Positions 34,059 to 41,731 of a stretch of 64,000 nucleotides of DNA are shown in pieces; position 1 is the stretch's first letter, and every line of letters begins with the position of its first letter. The stretch covers positions 1 to 64,000 of the forward strand of contig JACKCB010000003.1 in assembly GCA_020634235.1 (NCBI GenBank), written 5' to 3'. The translations under genes and the position numbers were made by a program. Below the pieces are notes generated by a model that made no database searches, was not told where the DNA came from, and saw nothing but the letters and a program-made list of their open reading frames with translations. The stretch comes from Ardenticatenaceae bacterium. Its GTDB lineage: Bacteria; Chloroflexota; Anaerolineae; Promineifilales; Promineifilaceae.

Positions 34059-35771
34059 ATGAAGCGAATCTGGCAGCTTCCCCGGCCGTGGCTGGCCGTG
34101 CCCCTGGTGTGGCTCTTCTTTTTCCTGGCGCTGAACAGCCTGGTGGGCGACAGCCCGACGATGGATGAGCAAAACCACCTGGCGCGCGGCCTGGCCTTTT
34201 TGCGCACCGGCGACCCGCGGCTCAGTCTGGAGCACCCGCCGCTGGTGAACAGCCTGAGCGCGCTGCCCCTGCTGACCCTGCCGGGTATCCGCCTGCCGAC
34301 GGATGACGCCAGTTGGGAGCAGCCGGAGGGCTGGTACCGCTTCGCCGAGCTGCTGCTGTGGGAGTACAACCATGACGTGACGCGCATGGTTTTCCTGGCC
34401 CGGCTGCCGGTGGTCTTCCTGACTCTGGGGCTGGCGCTGGTTGGACTGTGTTTTGCCCAGGCGCTGTGGGGCTCCCGAGGCTCCCCAGGCTCCCGAGGCT
34501 CCCGAGGCTCCCCGGCCGGGTGGCTGGCCTTCTTTGCCCTGCTGTTTGACCCCAACATCCTGGCCCACGGGCGCTACAGCACCACCGACGTGGGCGGGAC
34601 GGCTTTTTTGCTGCTGGCGACGTTTTTGCTGTGGCGGTTGTGGTCCCGGCCGGGTTGGGACTGGCCCCGCTTGCTGGCCGCCGGGCTGGGGTTGGGGCTG
34701 GCCTTTGGCAGCAAGCTCTCCACGCTGGGCTTTGTGCCGATTTTTGCCCTGCTGGCGCTGCTGCCGCTGTATGGCGAGCGCTGGGGGTGGCGCCCGGCCG
34801 GGCGGCGGCTGGCCCAATATTTGCTGGCCGGGCTGCTGTCGCTGGGCGTGGTCTGGGCCATTTTCGGCTTTCAATGGGACGTGATGCAGTTCCGCAGCCC
34901 GGCCCTGGCCGGCCTGAACAGTTGGCGCGGGCCGATGCCCACCTTTTGGGCGGGCATTGAGCAGATTGCCGGGCTGAGCGGCGGCGGTCGAGGGGCGGCC
35001 TTCTTGCTGGGCCAGTTCTCCACCACCGGCTTCCCGGCCTATTTCCCGGTGGCCTTCTTGGTGAAGACGCCGCTGGCGACGCTGCTGCTGCTGCCGCTGG
35101 CCCTGCTGCTGCTGTTGCGGAGCAGGGCGACGCGGGCCAGGGGGCTGTTCTTGCTTATCCCGGCCGGGGTCTATTTCTTGCTCAGCACCCAGAGCGCGCT
35201 CAACATTGGCTACCGCCACCTGCTGCCGATGCTGGCCCTGCTGTATGTGTTTATGAGCGGGCTGGGGCCGCTGGTGCAGCAAGGAGGAAATCGGGCGCTG
35301 CGCTGGGGGGTGGGGTTGTTTCCGGCCGGGCTGCTGCTGGCCACCCTCGCGGTACATCCCCATTACCTGAGCTTTTTCAACCTCCCGGCCGGGGGGCCGG
35401 CCAACGGCTACAAGATACTCATCGACAGCAACGTCGATTGGGGGCAGGATTTGCTGCGCTTGCAGGCCTGGATGGCCGCTAACGAGGTGGACGAAGTGAA
35501 CCTCTCCTGGTTTGGCAGCGCCGACCCAGCCTACTACGGCCTCAACTACCGGCCGCTGCCCGGCTTGCCGCGTCACTTTGACCTGTGGTGGGACGTGCCC
35601 TTCAACAGCGCCGACCCGGAACCGGGGGTGTACGCCATCAGCGTCAGCAATTTGTGGGAAATCCCGCTGCAGGAGGAGAAGTACGTCTTCCCCTGGTTTC
35701 GCCAGCGCTCGCCCGACGACCGGGTGGGTTATTCCATCCTCATTTACCGTGTGCCGGGAGAGCAGGATTGA
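34059..35771 (+). CDS. PMT-like (GT39-type) membrane glycosyltransferase
   Basis: A 570-aa paralog of the 20594-23062 protein: GDSPTMDEQNHLARGLAFLR (donor-binding acid motif), LLFDPNILAHGRYSTTDVGG, NIGYRHLLPMLALL and IDSNVDWGQDLLRL. About ten TMs span the first 470 residues and a short soluble tail ends at VGYSILIYRVPGEQD; the shared beta domain is absent. The true start is the ATG at 34059 (a GTG at 34056 is possible). Near residue 145 a Gly-Ser-Arg/Pro repeat interrupts the protein. It overlaps the next gene as TGATG. Confidence 0.85.
   Translation: MKRIWQLPRPWLAVPLVWLFFFLALNSLVGDSPTMDEQNHLARGLAFLRTGDPRLSLEHPPLVNSLSALPLLTLPGIRLPTDDASWEQPEGWYRFAELLLWEYNHDVTRMVFLARLPVVFLTLGLALVGLCFAQALWGSRGSPGSRGSRGSPAGWLAFFALLFDPNILAHGRYSTTDVGGTAFLLLATFLLWRLWSRPGWDWPRLLAAGLGLGLAFGSKLSTLGFVPIFALLALLPLYGERWGWRPAGRRLAQYLLAGLLSLGVVWAIFGFQWDVMQFRSPALAGLNSWRGPMPTFWAGIEQIAGLSGGGRGAAFLLGQFSTTGFPAYFPVAFLVKTPLATLLLLPLALLLLLRSRATRARGLFLLIPAGVYFLLSTQSALNIGYRHLLPMLALLYVFMSGLGPLVQQGGNRALRWGVGLFPAGLLLATLAVHPHYLSFFNLPAGGPANGYKILIDSNVDWGQDLLRLQAWMAANEVDEVNLSWFGSADPAYYGLNYRPLPGLPRHFDLWWDVPFNSADPEPGVYAISVSNLWEIPLQEEKYVFPWFRQRSPDDRVGYSILIYRVPGEQD
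34470..34513 (+). repeat. In-frame 9-base tandem repeat coding Gly-Ser-Arg/Pro
   Basis: About five tandem copies of GGCTCCCGA / GGCTCCCCA encode a collagen-like run of GSR and GSP triplets within the glycosyltransferase. Both reading and length are in frame, suggesting slippage-driven expansion in a loop. Confidence 0.75.
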
Positions 35772-37735
35772 TGAGCGTGGACGACGCACCGCGCACCGGG
35801 CAAGACGCTGCCCGCGCCAGGTTGTTTTTGTGGGCGGCGGTGGGGGTGCTGCTGCTGGCCAGCCTGCTGCGCTTTGGCGGGCTGATGGCCGTGCCGCCGG
35901 GCCTGTCGCAGGATGAGGTGCTGAACGCCGATATTGTGTTGTTCATCCGCCAGGGGGAACGGCCGCTCTTTTTCCGCGAGGGGTACGGGCATGAGCCGCT
36001 GTACCATTACCTGGCCACCCCCTTCCAACCGCTGCTGGGGGACAATGTGCTATCGATGCGCCTCCCGGCCGGGTTCCTGGGGCTTTTGCTCATTGCCGGG
36101 GTGCTGCGCTGGGCGGGGCGGGGTTATGGCCGGTGGCCGGCGCTGCTGGCCGGGGCGCTGCTGGCCATTAGCTGGTGGCCCATCATCTTTAGCCGGCTGG
36201 GACTGCGCCCCATTTTGCTGCCGCTGCTGCTGGTGGCCGCCGCTTACTTCTGGCCCTTCCCCGGCCGGGATGGGCAAATCCGCCGCTACGCCCCCTGGCT
36301 GGCCGGTTTCTTCCTGGGGTTGAGCAGCTACAGCTACACCGCCGCCCGCGTGGTGCTGGCCATTCCCGTTTTGTATGCCGGCTACCTGCTGCTGCTGCAC
36401 CGCCGCCGGCCGCTGCGGGCCGAACTGGCGGCCGTGCTCCTGGTGCTGGCCGCCGCCGTGGCCGTCTCCTTGCCCCTTTACCTGACCCTGCGCGCCGACC
36501 CTACCCTGTTCCAGCGGGATGACCAGTTGGCCGGGCCGCTGGCCGCCTTGCAGGCGGGCGACCCCCGGCCGGTGCTGGCCACGACGCTGGCCACCCTGGG
36601 CGTCTTTAGCTTCCGCGGCGACCCGCGCTGGACCTATTCGCTGCCCGGCCGGGCGCTGTTCGACCCGTTGACGGCGCTCTTTTTCTATGGCGGGCTGCTG
36701 TTGGCCTTGTGGCGCAGCCGCCGGCCGCGCTGCGCTTTTCTGCTCATCTGGCTGGCGGTGGGGCTGGTGCCCAGCGCGGTGACGCCGCAAGCGCCCAGCA
36801 CGATACGCCTGGTGGCGATGATGCCGGTGACTTACCTGCTGCCGGCGCTGGCTCTGGATTGGAGCGCGGGGCGGCTGGCTGGCTGGGCAGCCGGGCGGCG
36901 CTGGCTGGCCCCGGCCGGGGCGCTGCTGCTCGCTGGCGTGCTGGCCCTGAACCTGGGGCTGACCCTGCGTGATGGCTTTGTACGCTGGCCGGCGGCGCTG
37001 GAGACGCGGCTGCGTTACCAGACGGTGTTCCGCGATATTGCCGCGGCGCTGGAGGCCGCCCCCGCGGAAGCGGGCGTGCCGGTGATTGCCGAGGCGTATT
37101 ACGAGCCGATTGACCACGACAGTGTGCGTCGCAGTGCGGGCGGCGACCGCGGGGGCGCGCTGGCGGCGCGCTGGGTGCAGCAGCACAATGCGCTGGTCTT
37201 CCCGGCCGGGGGGGGGCGGCTGTATGTGCCGGAGTTTGCTGCCCCGGCCGGGGTGTTGATGGCCGCCGCCGGCCTGGACCAGCCGCGCTACCGCAGCGCC
37301 GGCCCGCCCAGCTTTGCCGTTTATGATTTGCCGGCCGCGCCGGCGGTGCCGCTGCTGGCCGAACCGGTGACGTTTGCGGACCCGGCCGGGCGGCCGGGGC
37401 TGCGGTTGCTGGGCTACCAGCGGCTGCCGGTGACGGCCGAGGGGGTGCTGCCGCTGCTGACGTATTGGCAGGTGCTGCAGCCGCTGCCGGCCGACCTGGC
37501 CACGTTTGCCCACCTGCTGGCGGATGATGGCACCATCCTGGCCCAGTATGATGGGCTGGATGCCGTGCCGGCCCATTTGCAGCCGGGGGATACATTTCTG
37601 CAATTGCATCCGCTGATGCTGCCGGGGCCGCTCCCGGCCGGGGAGCCGCAGTTGGCGCTGGGGTTGTATGTGCGGGGGGATGGGGTGCGCTGGACCCGGC
37701 CGGGGGAGCCGGCGGACCGTTATTTTTTGCCCTGA
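35771..37735 (+). CDS. PMT/ArnT-like membrane glycosyltransferase with C-terminal beta domain
   Basis: A 654-aa protein beginning at the ATG that shares its A with the stop of the previous gene (TGATG). A short cytoplasmic N-terminus, TM1 and LMAVPPGLSQDEVLNADIVLF (acidic donor motif) are followed by GYGHEPLYHYLA, ten or so TMs, a soluble portion and the shared beta domain from about residue 540 (LLTYWQVLQPLP, FAHLLADDGTILAQ, GDTFLQLHPLMLPGPL). With the preceding gene it forms a two-gene operon of likely envelope or protein O-glycosylation enzymes. Confidence 0.82.
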   Translation: MSVDDAPRTGQDAARARLFLWAAVGVLLLASLLRFGGLMAVPPGLSQDEVLNADIVLFIRQGERPLFFREGYGHEPLYHYLATPFQPLLGDNVLSMRLPAGFLGLLLIAGVLRWAGRGYGRWPALLAGALLAISWWPIIFSRLGLRPILLPLLLVAAAYFWPFPGRDGQIRRYAPWLAGFFLGLSSYSYTAARVVLAIPVLYAGYLLLLHRRRPLRAELAAVLLVLAAAVAVSLPLYLTLRADPTLFQRDDQLAGPLAALQAGDPRPVLATTLATLGVFSFRGDPRWTYSLPGRALFDPLTALFFYGGLLLALWRSRRPRCAFLLIWLAVGLVPSAVTPQAPSTIRLVAMMPVTYLLPALALDWSAGRLAGWAAGRRWLAPAGALLLAGVLALNLGLTLRDGFVRWPAALETRLRYQTVFRDIAAALEAAPAEAGVPVIAEAYYEPIDHDSVRRSAGGDRGGALAARWVQQHNALVFPAGGGRLYVPEFAAPAGVLMAAAGLDQPRYRSAGPPSFAVYDLPAAPAVPLLAEPVTFADPAGRPGLRLLGYQRLPVTAEGVLPLLTYWQVLQPLPADLATFAHLLADDGTILAQYDGLDAVPAHLQPGDTFLQLHPLMLPGPLPAGEPQLALGLYVRGDGVRWTRPGEPADRYFLP

Positions 37736-38072
37736 GCCAACCCGGAACGGCCCTGGCGTATTCTCCGGGGTGTTTTGCCCGGTAGGGTGTGGAAAACAGA
37801 CGGCGCATTGTAGGGGCGGGACGGCGCGGGCGATTGGTAGCTGGCACAGACGGCGTATTCTCCGCGCCGTCTCGCCCGATGGGGTGTGTGATGGTGGAGC
37901 GTTGCGGGCGAGACAGGCGGGAGATGCGTTGTTGGTGCATGGCAAACACCTACCCCGCCTGTCCCGCCCCTACGGTGCGGGGTGTTTTGCCTTATAGGGC
38001 GGACAATTCACGTGCGTGGCTGTCCCGTTGCGGAGAATCTGCTAAAATTACACCGTTCATCGCGCGTGCAGC
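37736..38072. repeat. 337-base spacer with imperfect long inverted repeat
   Basis: No gene is seen. TAGGGGCGGGACGGCGCGGG (about 37811-37830) is mirrored by CCCCGCCTGTCCCGCCCCTA (about 37955-37974), and the phrase GGCGTATTCTCC occurs twice (near 37755 and 37852); GGGGTGTTTTGCC also occurs twice (near 37767 and 37980). This looks like a degenerate MITE or nested palindromic element. Toward its right end TAAAAT (38043-38048) could be the -10 box of the kinase gene. Confidence 0.5.
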
Positions 38073-40208
38073 GTGGAGCATGGAGAGTGGAGAGTGGTAG
38101 AGACAATTGGGCGGTATGAGATAGTGCGGGAGCTGGGACGGGGTGGCATGGCCATCGTTTACCTGGCTCATGACCCGTCGATGGAGCGCGAGGTAGCCAT
38201 TAAGGTGCTGCCGCGCCAGTTTACCTTTGACCCCAACTTTCGCCAGCGCTTCCGGCGGGAGGCGCGGCTGGTGGCCCGTTTGCAGCACCCGGCCATCGTG
38301 CCCGTGTACGATTTTGGCGAAGAGGACGACCAGTTGTACCTGGTGATGGCCTTCATGCGCGGTGGGTCGCTGCATGACCGCTTGCAGCGTGGCCCGCTGC
38401 CGCTGGCGGAGTGCGCCCGCATCCTCAATGACCTGGCCCCGGGGCTGGATGTGGCCCACCAGCGGGGCATGATTCACCGCGACCTGAAGCCGGCCAACAT
38501 TTTGTTTGATGAGTGGGGCAAGCCGTACCTGGCCGACTTTGGCATTACCAAGCTGATTGCCAGCAGCGACACGGCGCTGACGGCTACCGGGGGGCTGGTG
38601 GGCACGCCGGCCTATATGAGCCCGGAGCAGGCGCTGGCGACGAAGGAGCTGGATGGCCGGTCTGACTTGTATGCGCTGGGGGTGATTTTGTTTGAGATGA
38701 TCACCGGCCGGGTGCCTTTTGCCGCCGATACGCCTATTGGGCTGGCCCTGAAGCATATCAGCGAGCCGATCCCCCAGGTGGCGCAGGAGAACCCGGCCCT
38801 GCCGCCCACCGTCCAGGGGGTGATTAACACGGCCATGGCCAAGGAGCGCGAGGCGCGCTACCCGACGGCGGTGACGCTGGCGGCGGCGGTGAGTGGGCTG
38901 GCGGCCGCCGGGCCAGACGCGGCCACGCTGCCCCTGATGCCGCCGCCCGTACCGGCGGCCACACCCCCGCCGGTCGCGGCTGTGGTCGCCGCGGCTGTGG
39001 CCGCCGTGCCTGCGGCCGCCGCAGCCGCCCCGCCGCCCACGCCCCCGCCACCGGCCGCGGCCGGTGGCGGCCTGAGCGCCTCTTCCTGGTGGCCGGTGGC
39101 CGGGGCGATTGGGGGTGTTGTGCTGGTGGTGGCCCTGCTGTTCCTGGCCCTGCGCGGCCGGGTGGGGGTGAACGAGGTGGCGGCCACGCTGCCGGCCACG
39201 GGCGCGGCGGCGCTGCCGGCCACGGCCAGCCACACCCCGGCCCCCAGCCGCACCCCGACGCTGGCCCCCAGCAAGACGGCCACGCCCAGCCGCACGCCGG
39301 CCCCCAGCCGCACCCCGACGCGCACGCCCACGGCCACGCCGACCTGGGACCCGGCGCTGCCGCCGCCCATTGCAGAAATGGGCGACACCTGGGAGCGGCC
39401 GGGGGATGGTATGGTGCTGGTGTATGTGCCTGCGGGCAGCTTCTTGATGGGCAGCGCGGACGGTGACCCGGATGCTTTTGACCGGGAGTTCCCGCAGCAC
39501 CAGGTGACCCTGGACGCCTTCTGGCTGGACCAGACGGAGGTGAGCAACGCCCAGTTTGCCGATTTTGTGGCCGACACAGATTACGTGACGACTGCCGAGG
39601 AGGAGGGCAGCGGATGGGTTTATGTGTCTGGCGAGTGGACGGATGTCGCCGGTGCTGACTGGCAGCATCCACAAGGCCCTTCCAGCAGCTTGAGAGGCCT
39701 GGAAGCGCACCCCGTGGTGCAGGTCTCGTGGGATGATGCGGATGCCTACTGTGCCTGGGCAGGGGGGCAACTGCCGACGGAGGCGCAGTGGGAGTATGCG
39801 GCGCGCGGGCCGGAGGGTTTGAAGTATCCGTGGGGGAACAGCTTTGATGGGGAGCTGGTGAACTTCTGTGATGCGAACTGCTCTTTTGACTGGCGGGACG
39901 CGGACTACGACGATGGTTATGAGTTTACCGCGCCGGTGGGCAGCTACCCGGCCGGGGCCAGTTGGGCCGGCGCGCTGGACATGGCCGGCAATGTGTATGA
40001 ATGGGTGGCGGATTGGTTTGACGCGGATTATTATGACAACTCACCGGCGGCCAACCCGGCCGGGCCGGCTTCCGGCAGCGTCAAGGTGCTGCGCGGGGGC
40101 AGTTGGAACAACCATGCGCGGTACGTGCGTGGTGCCAACCGCGTCTACAACAGCACGTCGTACCGCAACTACTACATCGGCTTCCGCTGCCTTGTGCCCC
40201 AGGGCTGA
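38073..40208 (+). CDS. PknB-type Ser/Thr kinase fused to a formylglycine-generating-enzyme/sulfatase-modifying domain
   Basis: About 711 aa. The kinase occupies residues ~12-275: Gly loop LGRGGMAIVYLA, VAIKVL lysine, catalytic loop HRDLKPAN at ~135, DFG near 154, GTPAYMSPEQ. An Ala/Pro-rich linker, one TM (WWPVAGAIGGVVLVVALLFLALRG, from ~340), a Thr/Pro/Ser repeat stalk (TPAPSRTPT-type, ~380-425) and a C-terminal FGE-like domain from ~437 follow (LVYVPAGSFLMGS, TEVSNAQFADFV, VSWDDADAYCAWAG, LPTEAQWEYAAR, DMAGNVYEWVADW, LRGGSWNNHARYVRGANR). The outer domain may be a sensor or enzyme; the Cys pair of true formylglycine synthases is not obvious in the final block, so a binding role is more likely. 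The start is a GTG (38073 or 38094), uncertain. Confidence 0.9.
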   Translation: MEHGEWRVVETIGRYEIVRELGRGGMAIVYLAHDPSMEREVAIKVLPRQFTFDPNFRQRFRREARLVARLQHPAIVPVYDFGEEDDQLYLVMAFMRGGSLHDRLQRGPLPLAECARILNDLAPGLDVAHQRGMIHRDLKPANILFDEWGKPYLADFGITKLIASSDTALTATGGLVGTPAYMSPEQALATKELDGRSDLYALGVILFEMITGRVPFAADTPIGLALKHISEPIPQVAQENPALPPTVQGVINTAMAKEREARYPTAVTLAAAVSGLAAAGPDAATLPLMPPPVPAATPPPVAAVVAAAVAAVPAAAAAAPPPTPPPPAAAGGGLSASSWWPVAGAIGGVVLVVALLFLALRGRVGVNEVAATLPATGAAALPATASHTPAPSRTPTLAPSKTATPSRTPAPSRTPTRTPTATPTWDPALPPPIAEMGDTWERPGDGMVLVYVPAGSFLMGSADGDPDAFDREFPQHQVTLDAFWLDQTEVSNAQFADFVADTDYVTTAEEEGSGWVYVSGEWTDVAGADWQHPQGPSSSLRGLEAHPVVQVSWDDADAYCAWAGGQLPTEAQWEYAARGPEGLKYPWGNSFDGELVNFCDANCSFDWRDADYDDGYEFTAPVGSYPAGASWAGALDMAGNVYEWVADWFDADYYDNSPAANPAGPASGSVKVLRGGSWNNHARYVRGANRVYNSTSYRNYYIGFRCLVPQG

Positions 40209-40253
40209 GCTTCTGGGCTTCTGGTTTCTGGGCTTCTAAGGGGGAGTTTGGGG

Positions 40254-40286
40254 GGCTGGCGGGTTGGCGCCCACCGGCCAGCCAAC
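40254..40286 (+). terminator. Hairpin after the kinase-FGE gene
   Basis: GGCTGGC (40254-40260) pairs with GCCAGCC (40277-40283), with GTTGGC/GCCAAC as alternative arms. It lies 45 nt after the stop and before the next promoter; no U-run follows. Confidence 0.35.
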
Positions 40287-40346
40287 GACCGGGCGGCGAT
40301 TGTGCGCCGCGCCGTATGGCCCGCTTTACCCCACCTTGAATTATGT

Positions 40347-40362
40347 TAAAATCAGCCTCATG
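40347..40362 (+). promoter_or_regulatory. Leaderless-type promoter of the second kinase
   Basis: TAAAAT (40347-40352) is only 7 bases before the ATG at 40360, so the message would start at or next to the initiation codon. The -35 region is weak (TTTACC at 40325-40330). Confidence 0.5.
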
Positions 40363-41517
40363 GATAGCGAATTAGTCACCTTGAACGGACGTTATAAGCT
40401 GCTGTCGCGGGCCGGCAGCGGCGGTATGGCCACGGTATACAAGGCCCAGGACCTGATGCTGGGGCGGCTGGTGGCGGTGAAGGTGCTGCACCAGAGCCTG
40501 ACCCACGACGAGGCGTTCCTGCGCCGCTTCGAGCGCGAGGCGCGCGCCGCGGCCAACCTGGCCCACCCCAACATCGTCACCGTGCATGACATCGGCCAGG
40601 ATGGTTTTCGCCATTACATCGTCATGGAGTACGTGGCCGGCCGGACGTTGAAGGTGCTGCTGCGGGAGCATATGGGCGAGACGGGCCAGCCGCTGCCCAT
40701 TGCCCAGGCGCTTGATTTGCTGGTGCAGGTCTGCGCCGGGGTGGGGTATGCCCACCGGGCGGGGCTGGTGCACTGTGACGTCAAGCCGCAGAATGTGCTG
40801 GTGACGGCGGATAAGCGCATCAAGGTGGCCGATTTTGGCATTGCCCGGGCGATTAGCCAGGCCAGCCTGCATGATGCCAGCCTGCTGTGGGGCACGCCCC
40901 ACTACTTTGCTCCGGAGCAGGCGGCCGGGCAGACGCCCACGCCGGCCTCCGACGTGTACGCGCTGGGGGTGATCCTGTTTGAGATGCTGAGTGGGCGGCT
41001 GCCGTTTGAGGCGGATACGCTGCCGGGGCTGGCGCTGGCCCACCTGCATGAGCCGCCGCCGCTGATCACCGACTACAACCCGGCCGTGCCTGACCAACTG
41101 GCGCGGATTATCAACAAGGTGCTGAGCAAGGAACCGGCCGGGCGCTACCGCACCGCCGGGCAGTTAGAGGCGATTTTGCGCACCTACCGGGACAGCAGCG
41201 AGCAGCAGACTGGGGCGGTGGTGCCGGTGCCTGCGCCGGTGAGCGCCATGCCGCCGGCCCCCCGGCCGGAAGAGCCAGACCCCAGCGATGCCACGCCCAC
41301 CCGCCAATCACCGCCGCTCAGCGAATGGTCCACGGAGGTTTACCAGCGTTCGGTGGCCCCCCCGCGGCCGGCCGCTGCGGCCAGCCCGGTTGTTGAAGCG
41401 CCCCGGCCGGGGGAGGAGACCGACTGGGTGGTGATCATGCTGGGCTTCATCGCCATCCTCTTTTTGCTGGGCCTTATCCCGCTGTGGGTGCTTGTTTTTC
41501 AGGCCTGGACCGGTTGA
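40360..41517 (+). CDS. PknB-type Ser/Thr kinase, non-RD, single C-terminal TM
   Basis: A 385-aa kinase. Residues ~9-270 form the kinase: GRYKLLSRAGSGGMATVYKA, VAVKVL, catalytic loop VHCDVKPQN with Cys139 where RD kinases have Arg, ADFGIARA, and GTPHYFAPEQ. A Pro-rich linker (275-355) leads to a single TM at about 360-380, so the catalytic part is cytoplasmic and there is no external sensor. The Cys in the catalytic loop makes it a non-RD kinase that should not need activation-loop phosphorylation; catalytic Asp and Lys are kept. It is 151 nt downstream of the kinase-FGE gene and has its own promoter. Confidence 0.9.
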   Translation: MDSELVTLNGRYKLLSRAGSGGMATVYKAQDLMLGRLVAVKVLHQSLTHDEAFLRRFEREARAAANLAHPNIVTVHDIGQDGFRHYIVMEYVAGRTLKVLLREHMGETGQPLPIAQALDLLVQVCAGVGYAHRAGLVHCDVKPQNVLVTADKRIKVADFGIARAISQASLHDASLLWGTPHYFAPEQAAGQTPTPASDVYALGVILFEMLSGRLPFEADTLPGLALAHLHEPPPLITDYNPAVPDQLARIINKVLSKEPAGRYRTAGQLEAILRTYRDSSEQQTGAVVPVPAPVSAMPPAPRPEEPDPSDATPTRQSPPLSEWSTEVYQRSVAPPRPAAAASPVVEAPRPGEETDWVVIMLGFIAILFLLGLIPLWVLVFQAWTG

Positions 41518-41731
41518 CCGCGCCCCGGCCGGGGTGTTCGTGGTGCCGAGGAGCGCCGGTGGTGCGCTGGGGCGGCACTCGCCTAGTCCCTTCCTTTTTG
41601 CTATACTGTCATAAATGTCCATTCGCCGCTTTGAGGGCCGGGTTTTTTGGCCGGCTCTCTGGTGAGGCAGCGGCCCGGGGCAGCCTGCCGGCGGCCGGAT
41701 AGCCAGGGCGAATGGCAATGGAGGCATCACT

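Noticed and set aside
33870..35789. Long minus-strand frame extending the small Cys-rich gene upstream
   Set aside because: Only the last 107 codons (33546-33869) look like a gene; the rest is antisense of the 34059 glycosyltransferase.
36050..37945. 631-codon minus-strand frame opposite a glycosyltransferase
   Set aside because: Arg/Gln/Pro-rich antisense frame of a recognisable plus-strand membrane protein.
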